Assembly (NCBI GenBank): GCA_023053545.1
Contig: JAKZAN010000001.1
Coordinates: 13,098,024-13,162,023, forward strand
Direction: 5' to 3'
DNA length: 64,000 nt
DNA from: Lepidurus packardi
Lineage: Eukaryota > Arthropoda > Branchiopoda > Notostraca > Triopsidae
The notes beneath the pieces are model-generated. The model was given only the letters and a program-made list of their open reading frames with translations, did no database searches and was not told where the DNA came from. Numbering within the stretch: the first letter of the stretch is position 1; each line of letters opens with the position of its first letter. The position numbers and the translations under genes were made by a program. Shown here one piece after another: positions 45,962 through 57,913 of this stretch.

Positions 45962-48900
45962 CTAGTTTTAGAAAACGGAGAGAAAAGGGGATAGGAAACA
46001 TAAGTAAACGTAAGCGCAAGTCTTTTTACTTCTATTTCAGCTATATATTAACTATCTACTCCTTTTTTGCGTTCTTACGCAAAGCGTTGGCAAAACACAA
46101 CACGTGCTCCGGATTTAGTGACAAAAGGATGTAATGTATCCCGCTGTCAAAATTGACACTAGTGTGTCTGATTTCGAACAATTAATTTGTCAGCTAATGA
46201 AGCGAAATCGTTAGCCCAACCTAATTCATTTTCCAATCCAACTACCCATTTTCAATTCGAAATGACACCCGTTTGTCACTCTTTTTCCGGAGAACGTTTT
46301 GCCACAATGACACAACTAGTCCCCTTTCTACCTCCCGAGTTTTTAAACCGGATGACCTGTCGGCAAAACAATAACGAACATCAGCCCCATCTATGACTCT
46401 TTTCCAACAATAAACTAAGGTATATGGGAGCCTTAAAAACACATTTTCATTTCTGTTTTTCAGCCCTCTTTGTCGAAGAAAAAGGAAACGGGAGGATGAC
46501 GAAATCAGTTTTCTTCGTTTATCGACACGTTTATCTTGGAAGGCTTAGGTGTTACATATATAGCTTAGGCTATAGCCCAAAGCTTAGGACCCTTGAGACC
46601 CTGCCCTTTTTTCTCTTTGAAAAAAGTTTGGGTTGCTACATATTTTTACTAGAGATTATCACATCCTTTTTTCGTTACATTTTTTTTTATTTGGCTTTAC
46701 CCTAGTTAGCATTACGACACTGGCCCGTTGCCAAATCCGCAATAAAAGTGAGTATGTGTATGTGTGTGCGATGTGGAGGGGGGGTAAGGAGGTAGAAAAA
46801 AGGACGTAAATGCAAAAAAAAAGAGGTGGGGTTGACTACGAGACGCTCACACTCCAATTTTAACTGGCAATAAGCAAACCAGCTGTGTTGCAACGCTTTA
46901 CCAGGCGACTTCAAAACTGAAAGAAGAACTGAAACATTAGAGCTTCTAAAACATCTCGCCCCATAACCTAACTCGCTTGGAGAGTTTACGTGTACTTCAG
47001 CCCTCATCATCTTATCCCTCTTATTTTCAAGACTCCAGAAAAGCCACGCACGATCCAAAGATCAGACTAGCTCATTTGCATCCATCAACCTACAAGCCTT
47101 GCGAGAGAAACAGCATTGTCGGGGTCGTAAATGTGGTACATTCGTGGCTTGAATGCAAGTTCTTCACGTCAAGCCATGCTGCGTGACAAAGAAACGATGT
47201 GCTACTGCAGCTATCTATTGCTGATGCTATTTCCTCCTTTTTTCTCCTCCATTTCCTTATTCTCTCTCCTCTGGACCCTAACGGATGAAAATTCCATCCT
47301 TTCCCAAGCTGCTACATCTGGAAAACTTTTTTTTTTACACATTGTATTGATTGGGGATTGCACGTGTGTATGGGGGGGAGGGACTGCAAGACACGTCTTT
47401 TCCCAGAAATGGATCCCCAATTCCCATGATCTATTGAGAACTTCTGTCGTCATTTTCTGTCGAAATTTTCTCTAGTTTTCCTTAGGCATCTGTTTGTATC
47501 AGCGTTCAAAGGGGACGGTTTTGTGTATAATTTGGGTTGCGTGCAGACTTGGCAGCTGTCCCTCTCATCTAGATGCAAGCATGATAGCATAGCATGTATG
47601 TTCCCTTGTAACTTTGCTATACACAGCGTTTTCTCGCTTCCCCACTTCTTCCTGCAGAACTTGCCTCCACTCCCGTGCCTCGCAAGTTCACTGACATTCC
47701 CTCATTTCGCCATTTTATTTACTGCTTTTTTTTACTGCGCCATTGACGCTAATCTGACGACTCGGTGAACGCAGCGTCGTAATTAAAAACAGATTTTTAT
47801 CTCGCAATCCCAAGTAACTTGTCCTCTTCAAACCCGGATCTGCGTTCGATGGTTTGGGGATGATATGATGATTCAAATATACCAAAGGGAAATCGCGTAC
47901 ATTTCCATACGGGTGACTTTCACACCCAAATCTTTTCCAGAAATCTAGTCCTCTAAGATGCACAGATATCACCCAACAACGATTAGCTCTGTCCTTGGCT
48001 CTTTTTTTACATCAAACTTTTACTTTCCCCCCACAAACCACAACTAATTCCCCTCCAAGGTCCTTATGCAAAAGGACAGAATTAAGACACAGCTCCCCTC
48101 CAACTAACTTTTATATTTTTATGGCCTTCCCAGTCTCCTCTCCGGTTGGTCTATGTAATGCTCTCCATATTCTACAGTCCCAAAAAATAAAATAATAGTC
48201 TACAAGCTCTCAGACAACTTAGATTATGCATTCATATTTTTAAAAATGCAGATCGTAAAAGCTTTCCCCCAAGCAAGGGGAATCAAGCAAACATCGTCTG
48301 AAGTGTCAAATTTAAAAATAAGAAACTGGTCTTCACACTCCTTGCTGGGATTTTAGATTTCAGCCCACGAGGATTTTTCGCTGGTTATTATTTTTTTTTT
48401 CTTTTATTTTTTTTTTACGTTGCCCCGAAGTCAATTGGCACTCCGTGATGCGTAACAGTAAGCTAACGCCCATACGTTTGTTCTATCCCAGTCTTTCCCA
48501 TGACGTCAGAGCTGACGAACTCGTTCTGTGCCATTACTTATGCATCCGTTCGGTTCCAAACTTGTCCTATCCATGGGGTATATTCCAGCTGTGTCGCGTG
48601 TGACTGTGATTAGAGGTCTGGGGATCATATAGTTATGTATGACGTTAGGTGCAAGAGACTTAAGGAAATTGCGCAGCTATAAAAGTACAAGCCCAGACTT
48701 GTAAACCACATCCCCCCATTTCTTGGGTGGATGCCTATCTCGGTTCTCTCGCTCCCTGCCAATGGATTTGCTAATGCAAGCTAGATTTGCTTTCCCTTCT
48801 TTTTTTTTTATATAAAGCATCACGTCAGGCCTGGGAATTAGCTAGTTCTGCTATCTGCCTGCAAAGTTAGGTTCCTTCCCAGAAAACGGCCCTAAAAAAG

Positions 48901-51900
48901 CAGGCCTCAAAATATTCTTGTTGCCAATGTGCGAGAACACAAGCAAGTGAGTCGTACAACTTTTTCGTCATGTTGCACTGACGTACCACCTTCCGCAATT
49001 GGGCAACAGGTATTCGTTCCCAGACCACACGCGAAAATCTAATTTAAGGCTTTTATTTCGCTGTATTGGAGTATGGAGTACAGAATTAGTAGACTGCGAA
49101 TCAGTTTTTATTGCTTTATTCAAACCCAACGGATGGACGCGCGATTTGTGCTATGAAAGCTTGGAGGTCAATAATACCTTAGCAGTTTAATACAAGTACC
49201 GAACTTTTGAGCCCAAACGGGAAGGAAAGCACCTCGGGGATTCGCGGCTTACACTTTAGGATCCATCAAAAGGGGATGAGAAGAGGGGGGGCCTGTTTTT
49301 CACTACCTACGTAAATATGCTACATTTTATTTGTCCACAGCACTCGGCAAGCTGCAACTTCATGCATAATGAGATAGGAAGCCTTATCCGTGTCTATTTT
49401 TCTCGACACCTTTCCTTTCCACGACGCACATGACGTCAAACAGACCTCTTGAAGGTGGAAAAAGGCAAAGAAAGAGAAATACCTGGACTAACAGCAAAGG
49501 CCACATCTTTTTTTCCCTTTATTTATTTTTTCTTCTTTTTTTACGTCACTACCACGTTAGCAACGCTGTGGCCCTTTTGCTGCTCATTCCCAACACCCCA
49601 CAAAACCGTAATCATATGAGGAGCAGTGTGCTTCTTGGCATCAATTTGCCCCTCGCCCTGCTGAGATCAATAATCAACACATTGATGGATGGGTCAGTTC
49701 ACGACCGACCCCTACAGCTTACCCAAAACCTAACGTTAAACGAGAAAAAAGGAAGAAACGGCAGCTGAACGGCGGGATAACGGGTTTAGAAAAAGGGGGA
49801 CCAAGGGCATGCAAAGAGGACACATGAGATGTATAAGAAAAGAGGACAAAGTTGTTTCAATGCAAAGTAAAGGCGTTGTAGTTGTGAAAAGAGAAGCGCA
49901 GAGAAACGGTTTGAAGGGTATGGCTTGAAAAAAGTATGAGCTCATACTTGAGCTGAAATTATGTGATTTGCATGCTAAAGTACTCTGACTTTTTTGCGCA
50001 TTGACGTCTCAGTAGCCTTTTGAAAGACAACCCTTTACTGGGGATCTGCTGGGAATCCAGGTGTGGTGTCGTAATGCACGGATTGGAAATTAGTGTGCAA
50101 GAAGTGGGCATGCAAAATAGCTTCCCCCTTCTGCGAGTGAAATAGAAAACGACGGATGTTGGGGAAGGGAGCGCAGCGCGAGAGGAATGACATTTCCAGT
50201 AATAAAACGACAGACAAAAAAAAAACAAAAAAGGAGAAAAACCACGCCAGGCAGTCTGCCAACGCCGCATTAACGATCAAGGTCTTAACAGGCAAGTCAA
50301 CACGAGTCGTGTCAAGGAACACGCCACCAACAGCTCGACAAGAGTCTGGGATTTGCCTGACCGTTACGTTAGCCAAACTCGATCTTGTCAACCGTTTCAA
50401 ACTACGAGATATAGTGTCGTAACTTGTACCCCCGAAAAAATAACCTTTTCCAGTTTACATTTTTGGAGTGCAGCGCACTAACCTCTTGGATGAAACCCAC
50501 CAAGACTGTTATTTACCAGAAAAACTGGTCTGGAGGGGACCTTAGCTAGATAACATGAAACACCAGAGACGAGCAAGTAATCTTCCCATTCGACACAAAC
50601 TGATGTATTTACGCCACCAGAAAGCAGAATATGTGGCAAAAGATGGAACGAATTGAAAATGAATCGCTGGCCCAACGCCTAGGGGAACACGCTAGTTTCT
50701 GGAAAGTTTGCGCTAATACTGTAACAAGCGGAGTACTTATCCTGATTATATCCAGGCTTTAAGCCGACAAATTTCCCAAACAAAAAGCCTTAGTGTTTCG
50801 ACTACTTAAAAACAACACGTATGTTTTACTCCGCAAATGATACGTAAGCTACAATGAAAACTAAACGGCGTCACCCACTTGCCAATGCCACCGTAGGCGA
50901 GGAACCGCGAAACGCAAGCACAAGTCAGAAACGTTGGCCTACGCCGTTTAGTGGCAACCCCAGCTTTTCCGAGTGATTGCGCGCTTTTGAGCGCGTCGCG
51001 TGTTGTGTTTACTGAACTCTCCTTAACCTTGACTTTCAATGCGTTCAAACTGTTGGAAGCCCGTTGTTAAAATAGCGTCGAAGTGATTTTTCACACAAAG
51101 TGTAGTTGGAAACTCTTAAAAAATGGTGGGGCCAGTAGCCAAATGTGGTGCAGCAACCCAAAAAACGCAAGTCGATCCTAAAACGTGGTGCCAAGCAAAT
51201 CAAGGGTATATCAATCTTTTCCTACTATCTCAGCAAATCTTCTTGATAAACTGGCTCTAGCTTATTTTGAGATTTATGAGTTTCTGTCGACCTGGCATAA
51301 GCTAGGTAAAAGTCCTAAAAACTTGTTGAAAATTTCCTTAAACTTGCCCCCACTGAGTCAAAAGTCCGGACCAAGATTCCTGTCCTGTCTCAAAAACGAA
51401 GCAGTAGAATAACATTAGCTTATCGCCTCGTTTCTATTGATCCCCGGCACAGACCTTCCTTATTCCCCATCCGCCTTTTTCGTCTGTGGGATTTCTAGTT
51501 CACAGATTTCTATTTGGATTAGTCTTTTCATTAAGTCGCGTAGGTATGACCCCGAGGCCTATCGCGACAGTTTCAACATTTTCTATAGACACTCTACTGC
51601 ACGTTCCATATAAGTTTTAGTCTTTCACGGAATTATAGGTTCTGGGCCCGAAATGAGCGAAGATCATTAGACTCGCGGGGCTGGTGATAAGAATCCCATC
51701 AAGTCTCACGCACTCAACACAATTAGGCCTCCTGCCACGTTTTTTCCGTCCGTTTCTCTCTCTCTCTCTTTTGTCTTTTCCACCTTTCCTACGACTTACA
51801 AACCCTCTTTGGACAGCAAACAAGATCGGGTTGTAAAACTTTTCAAAGGCCCAGGCAGAAAAGATATATAAAAGTCTCTTTCGACACACGTTAGAAAACC

Positions 51901-51942
51901 GGCTGTATTTTTCCACTTTTGGCAAAGAAAGTTTTATTCTAC
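45962..51942 (-). other. SoxC: SoxC intron, 5,981 bp, phase 0
   Basis: The donor reads CAG|GTAGAA and the acceptor CTAAAACTAG|ACG, joining Q41 to T42. It contains a MITE copy at 46,039-46,432 and TGACGTCA at 48,501-48,508 and 49,431-49,438. Many short frames inside have no recognisable domain. The acceptor lacks a long pyrimidine tract but has TTTTCTAAAAC, a plausible branch-site context. Confidence 0.8.
46039..46432. mobile_element. TTAA MITE copy in SoxC intron, interrupted by a ~270-bp insert
   Basis: The right end GGTATATGGGAGCC is followed by TTAA at 46,433-46,436, and CATCAGCCCCATCTATGAC matches the other copies. A left fragment (AGCTATATATTAACT .. GTTCTTACGCAAAG) matches their internal part. 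The two pieces are separated by a segment bounded by direct repeats of GGCAAAACA at 46,089-46,097 and 46,362-46,370. The left fragment begins about 75 bp from the SoxC exon 2 acceptor. Confidence 0.5.
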
Positions 51943-52065
51943 CTGAGTTGCATCCGAATAGGGCGTCGAAGAATTCGTGTCCACAAGTTGAGATCCGAAA
52001 ACAGGGACCAATCCACTGGTAGTGTTTGGACTGTTTGAACGACTTGTCGTTTGCTGAGGCACCAT
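51943..52065 (-). CDS. SoxC: SoxC exon 1 (41 codons, start of protein)
   Basis: Encodes MVPQQTTSRSNSPNTTSGLV, continuing to VFGSQLVDTNSSTPYSDATQ, and then the donor CAG|GTAGAA. The MV(P)QQ start corresponds to the MVQQ start of vertebrate Sox4/11/12. The TPYSDATQ|TKK join just before the HMG box is what I recall from arthropod SoxC proteins. The ATG sits in a good context (CCAAAATGG). An in-frame ATG at 52,119 would add 18 residues (MKRHSVQRSRKSVAAAAK). I prefer 52,065 because of the conserved start. The exon lies on the same strand and phase (0) as exon 2, 5,981 bp upstream. A longer open frame in another phase (51,617-52,123) is a shadow. Confidence 0.88.
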
Positions 52066-52656
52066 TTTGGCTGCTGCTGCTACGGATTTTCTCGACCGTT
52101 GCACTGAATGACGCTTCATCCACGTAACACTGTACTTTCCTAGCTTAAAAGACCAAACAACAATTCTACCCCTTTTACTTGGGCTTTTTCCACACACCCG
52201 CGAAATGGCTTTGCTACTGGTTGATTGAAATATTCATAACTAAGCGCAGTGCTAATTTTGATTAATACACCACACTTGATTCGCTTCACAAGTAATCCCA
52301 GGCTTTCGTGCAACAAGTTCACTATTCAGTCAAATACGATCCCAAAGATGTCCTGCACTTTTCAACTTCAAAAAACTTCCAAGTCCCGAACTTGGTTGAG
52401 GAATATTAGCAGCTGTTGCTAGTACTTTCTTGACCAAAGGTTGCTTCGCGACTGAACTGGTCTCGACAAAGTGGCTGTACTATTCTCTTGGTCCCGCTGT
52501 TGTCAAGTCCCGAGTCGACCTGTAGGCTTCGGCGTGAAAACTCCAAAGTCTCGAAAATGTTTCTACTGGAAACTCTACTGGTTCTGTCCGCTTCTTCTTT
52601 TTCGTTTCTTTACTCCATCCTGCTAACCTAGCTTGGGCTCTCTCGCACAAATGTCT
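52066..52656 (-). other. SoxC: Inferred SoxC 5' untranslated region
   Basis: Sequence between the promoter-like cluster and the start codon, about 590 nt. No conserved frame stands out. It could hold a leader intron, which cannot be excluded by eye. Confidence 0.4.
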
Positions 52657-52720
52657 GAAGCTGGAGCTTAACGAAACAGCCGCTTTTATCCCCTAAATGA
52701 CGTCACGAGCTTCAGCCAAT
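52653..52720 (-). promoter_or_regulatory. SoxC: Candidate SoxC core promoter: CCAAT, CRE, TATA-like, initiator
   Basis: Reading the minus strand 5' to 3': ATTGG (inverted CCAAT) at 52,720-52,716, TGACGTCA (perfect CRE palindrome) at 52,705-52,698, GATAAAAG at 52,90-52,83 within 52,6xx, and a TCAGAC initiator-like site at 52,658-52,653. TATA-like to initiator spacing is about 32-34 bp, slightly long but acceptable. An alternative start TCCAGCT lies 6 bp upstream. Order, strand and distance to the SoxC start codon all fit. Transcript ends have not been seen. Confidence 0.55.
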
Positions 52721-52724
52721 CTCT

Positions 52725-52900
52725 ACGAGTTTCGGCTGCCGCGTTCGCAGCACGGGCGGCTGGCGAGGTGGTATGCGAGCGTTCGCCAACTACAGCGCAG
52801 CGCTCCTGCGCAAGGGACGGCATTCGCAAACCGCATCGAGGCTCTGTCACAAAGTGCTCTTGCACTTGGTGAGAAGAGCTAGTACGAGACGCGATATAAA
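52725..52900. promoter_or_regulatory. CpG-dense block upstream of SoxC, with a divergent TATA-like motif
   Basis: Roughly twenty CpG dinucleotides in about 175 bp, in contrast with the sparser sequence around it, and several GCGC-containing short palindromes. At its far edge the plus strand reads GATATAAAGG (TATAAA at 52,895-52,900), so the block may serve promoters on both sides. No gene is recognised to the right. Confidence 0.4.
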
Positions 52901-55900
52901 GGTTGGTTTGTCGTTGTGATCGTCTTCTGACGGGAAACGCGGCGTAAATTACTATTTCCAGTTTTTACCTTCCTTTGGTAAATTAGTGAAAATTCAATCA
53001 GTGTCAAACGTGTCATTTCGACTTTTGCTTTGAAGCTTGGCTGAAATTTGCCTTTTTTTTTAAGGAAAAAAGCTTTACTTTATTCGAAATCCGTAAAACA
53101 GGTTGATGGACCCCGTTGTAAAACAGTGAAATTTCATGTTAAAATTTGGTTTTTATCAAAATACAAGCGAAAATCAGTAAACCTGCTCAGCCAGAAAAAC
53201 ATGTTTTAAGAATGCATCTTAAATTTGGTTAAAATTTGACTCGTCTTTGCAGTTTGGACTCTTTTCCAGGGTTGAAGAATAGCCAAAACGCCCTAACACA
53301 TTCAATCTTTCTCCCACTTGTGGTCGCTTATTAATCTCGAAAACTCGCTTAGGTAGTTATAGTTTACTTGGATAGGTGTTAGCTTTTCGATACTTTGTCT
53401 TTTTATCGACTCTGGAGTGCGAAAGTTGCAAATTAGTGCAAAAGTTGGGCCCTCCAGCGATGAGTCTTGATTAGCTTGTTGAAAATACTCATTACGGTAT
53501 TTAGCAATCAACGTCGCGGATTAGTTGGAACTCTTTCGACTTGAACTTTAACGGTTGGAACGAGATGTGACCAGTAATAAAAAAAGCGATGGTAAATAAA
53601 AAAAGTTGAGCGGTGCGGTTTCAAGTGTACGAGTTTATTCCTAGCGTGCGAAAATCGTCAGGGAAATGTGACATTGGTTTATTTGAAGGGTTCCAAATAA
53701 AAGCATGTTCCTTTTCCCTTCTTCCAGAACGTAGAGTCAACGAAAACAAGGGGACTGACTACTAAAAGCGAACCTTCATTTTTTTTTTTATTTTTCGCGA
53801 GAACTTGGGAGAGTTAACCCGCTTGTCGAACGTTCGTCACTCGTCTTGTCTGGCTGTCTCGCAAGTCCACGTCGTTCTCTCAAAGGCCGTTTTGGCCAAA
53901 GGGCTCCCTCCACTTTGGCCTCAACTTTGTACGACGGGGTAGATGCACGGGTGTACAGTATAGTGGTAGTCCCTTGCCAGATGCCCACTTGTCAAACCAG
54001 TCTGTTTTTAATTTTTTTTTTTTTTTTTTACCTTTGCCTTGAAAAGTTTTCTCCCACCCTTCGCCTAAAGACCCACATAAATTGCAGGCCAGGAGGCAAT
54101 ACTCCTTCCCTTGCCCCCTTCTTCTTTCAACTTCTTCCCAAACAGGGCCCAAAAGGAATATGAGACATCTGCCAGGCAAGGGTTTCCTCCTTTTTGTGTT
54201 TTTTTTTTCCTTTTATTTTCATTCTAGGGTGTTATTTTGGGGTAGTCCTTGTGTGTGTAGCAGAATCGTGACCAGCATCCAACAATTAAAATGAAGCAAG
54301 AGAAAAAAAAGTCATTTGGGAGACCATCTCAAAGGTTCACAAGTGGGGGAGAGGCTTTTCCTAATAGCAGGCACAGAAATATTCAGAAATATTTCGTGCG
54401 TAGTCAACACATTCTTCCACTGTCGGGTCAATTAGTGCAGTGCAAACCTTGTGTATAATGTAATGTGTCTTCAGTGTGTGACCAAGACGCATCGTAGATC
54501 ATCCGAACCCAAACGGAAATGACTTGGGCGCTCCATAGGGTGGCTCATAGAGGTGATAAGAATGGCAAAGGGGGGTAAGAACAAGAAAAAAGGGGGAAGC
54601 GAGCACTGTCAACTGTAACTACATCGGCATAGGCTTAAGTCAGCTATATAAAGCGACGTCCGTTTCACATGCGCCGTTGGCTTGGATAGAGAGAAATAAT
54701 ATATAAAAAAATTAAATTCCTTTTCGCTTAGTCCGGGGGTTTGGGCTTTTAGAGCGATCGAGGGGGTATCTGCGTGTCTGTGCGTTTAATATATCCATTG
54801 GGGGGGGAGGTCTTGTGCTTTTTAAGATAGGCCTTTGCACAGCGACGGTGATAACGATCAGAACGCACGCAGATCAGGCCGGATGACGTCATAAATCGGT
54901 AATGGATACAATGTCTCTACTTAGCGTTAATTTCCGCTAGAAAGCCTATATGGGTAAGACGAGCCCCGGTCATGTGCGTGTGCGTGTCGCACATCCAGAA
55001 AGGGGCGGAGTGCGAACCAACTTGAAAATTGTCTTGTTCCAGTCGGCTTTTTTAGGGGAATTCTTTTTCATTTTGTTTATTTTTATGACTTTTTTTCCAG
55101 TTTTGTAACTAGTGATTCGAGTAACTTGTCTGGTGTGAAGGAAAGGTTGGCTGACCTTTCTCGGAAATGCCTCGTGACCTGCATCTCGACAGTTCGCTAC
55201 CCAAACAAGTTTGAAGCCAAAACGTCGGTCTAGGTCACCCCAGATCTCGTCGAGGGACTTTTAGATTGGAATTGAAGGTGAATTTTTCGCACCCAAGCGA
55301 TTACCTTGCGATTTGCGGACTGCCGTTTTTTTTTTTTTGGTGGATGGTTTGCCATGGACCTTTAAAAAGACCTTGGAAAGTCTGAACCTCGTCTATTATT
55401 GGCCCCTTCTGCAAGTCGCCCACGATTTAGCGAGTCGATTAGTCAACCAAGTCTCATTTGCTTCTGAAAGGATTTTTTTTATCGTCCACAGGAAAGAGAA
55501 ATCGCAAGCCTAGGAGATATAGCAAAGAAAATGGGCTTCAAAGAAGGTCTGGGGGGGAAAAAAATTCCTGACTTAGGCCTATATATCGACATTGGGAAGT
55601 TGGAGGGTGGAAAAGGGGGAAGAAACGGGGTTGGTCGGGATGAAGTGAAGGAGAAAAGCCTCGACATTGATCGCCACTGCTTCCGGAGCTAAATGAAAAC
55701 GCCCGTCCGATAAAAGGGGTGGAAAAAAATTCCCCGTGTGTATGTGTGTCTCCTCCGCCCAAAGAAAAAAAGACTTGGGAGGGGGAGTTGCGTGTAGGCT
55801 CTTCGTTTTTGTTGGTTTCTTTTCACGGAGCCTATTTTTCTTTCGACGCCCCGAGTATCTTGACATTTTCTCTCATTTTTTTTATTTTGGGAAACTTTTT

Positions 55901-57760
55901 TCCCTTTGCTCGCTCGTCGTGATGCCTATGTGTGTCGTTCTGGTAGGCCTACTTTCGTCCTGATGACGTTTCCTTTCCACTGATGGAGATTTCCAGAGAG
56001 GAGACTGTACGCTTGTGTGCGCGCTGCACTGAAGGTGACAGGCGTAGATGAAAGAGGAGCGAGAGGTGGAGGACACTCAATCGTTCACCGAGCAACAAAC
56101 TTCCGTACGGGAAAAATGTCTATCATGATGCAAGTTTTCTGTTCCGATAACTCCCATGCTGATACAAACGATGACAACGAGGGTCAGGAGGGAAAAAATA
56201 TATATATAAAGTCCGGGGGGGGGGGGAGTTAAAGAAAGGGAAAAAAAACCTGCAGCTGTCAGAATGTTCATGGCTAACCCCCTCCCCTCCCCAAGAAAAA
56301 ATAATAAAAAAAATAAAGCAAGTCCTGACGGTGTGCACTTTGATATTACACTTTTCCATCCTTTCCTCCCCAATTTTTCTTGTTTTTCTCCCCTAAAGAA
56401 TACTGTCACAGAAGCAGTTTTTGGTCTATTTTTGCTACCGGGCTGCTATGAAATAACCAAATAAAAAAAGAACGACCAAGCCACGCTGTATTAGTCAAAT
56501 CGTGTTGCCAAGTGACGGTAAAGGGCGTCGAGGCTACGGTACCACGGCCACACAGTTAATTAGGTTCGAGGCTTTACCCTGTCTTGGTCCAAAAACTCAG
56601 GACTTTGACATCTATTCCAGAAAAAACTTGTCATATCCTGGGTTGATGGCATGTCAAGTCCAGAGTGCGCCAGTCTAAACTAAAGTGAGTTGCTCGAGCA
56701 TCGTGTCTATGGAGTTCAGCCTTGCTTAGCCTCCACGCACTTGGACGGCAGCCGCTCCCAGTGCACCTTTTATTTTTTTTTTACTTCGTTTTTATACATA
56801 AACGAATAGCAGGAATGTCCTCTAGTATTGTTACCATCTCAATTTGCTCTCTGCGTCTCTTTTGCCTTGAATCTGAATCTTCAGGATCTTATTTTTCTTG
56901 TTTTTATCGAGAGAATTGGTCTCAACCAGGCTCAGCTTTCAAATTTTCTTTAAAACCAAAATCGCAGTATCAGAAACCAGCACTAACCATGCGTCATGAG
57001 GCCTGTTTTTCCAAATAAAAAAAATTCCACATCAGAATTTCTGACACGAGCAAATAGCATCCCTTCGTTCGAGCGGGGGGAAAGGGGAGTTTTCGGGTGA
57101 ATGTTTTCGAACGAAATAATGTATTCGCCCAGGAAGTTGAGATCCAGGGACAGTCGAAGCGGGCTGAGTGAATTTGCTGCGGCTATGATTATTTGTTTCT
57201 ATTCATTTCGCTTGACTTTGGCTTGATGTCATGCTCTGATAATCAAGTGAGAGAGGAATAAAGACAGAGCGGCCCCGAGAGAGTGCGAGAGAGGTCAATT
57301 TGTAATCATTAACGCTGCTGACCGCTTGTTTCCGGACGACAGAGTTCTTACTTGGGTGTCACTTCCTCTTCTGCCTGACTGTAGAGAGAGACGGGGGGAG
57401 GAAAGGAGTCCCTTTTTGCCCGGTGCTGGCTGCGCCCAGCCCAATGTGCAAAACTGAATGTTCCGTGCTATAATTGAGCATTGCGGGGGAAAAGGACACG
57501 GGAAGTTTGGTCAAATTGTCATGCTTGCCCCCTTGTCGCTCCGCGGCTTTGGCTCTACCGGTATTGTCCGTAGTTAATTGGCATTGCTCTCAGTGAAGGG
57601 TAAAATCCGCTACCGCGCTCTGCTCTGATCCACACCTTTCCATTTTGGCATGGTACTATCTTGTGTATGGTACATCTTAGGGCTTCCTCGTCAGCCAAAA
57701 GCAACCCACGTCCGCCGAACGAATGACCCCACCTTCACTCCCAACACAAAAAAGGAACAA
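52901..57760. other. Intergenic, no supported gene
   Basis: Short frames only. One minus-strand frame at 53,302-53,511 has balanced composition but no recognisable domain. A perfect TGACGTCA lies at 54,884-54,891 and a TATATAAAG string at 54,645. Confidence 0.4.
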
Positions 57761-57761
57761 A

Positions 57762-57913
57762 CTAAAAAGAGAGAAGAGGTCGGACTTGATTAGCCTTAGC
57801 TCTTTGGGGCTGACGTAGTTCTTGTAAGGTTTCATCCGTGGTGGAGATTTCCGATATTCTTTTTTTGGCCAGATTTTCTGGGTTTTCTTTCACCAGCTCG
57901 TAGCCCTGTCCGC
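57762..57913 (-). other. Candidate terminal exon, product unknown
   Basis: A strong acceptor-like sequence (CTCGTCCTGTTTCCAG) precedes a frame reading GQGYELVKENPENLAKKR, then ISEISTTDETLQELRQ, ending at a TAG at 57,762-57,764. The stretch is charged, low in repeats and helix-prone. I do not recognise the family and no partner exon was identified. Chance openness over 50 codons is quite possible. Confidence 0.25.

Noticed and set aside
51617-52123. 168-codon minus-strand frame overlapping SoxC exon 1
   Set aside because: Different phase from the conserved MVPQQ..TPYSDATQ reading and runs through the donor site into the intron; no recognisable domain.
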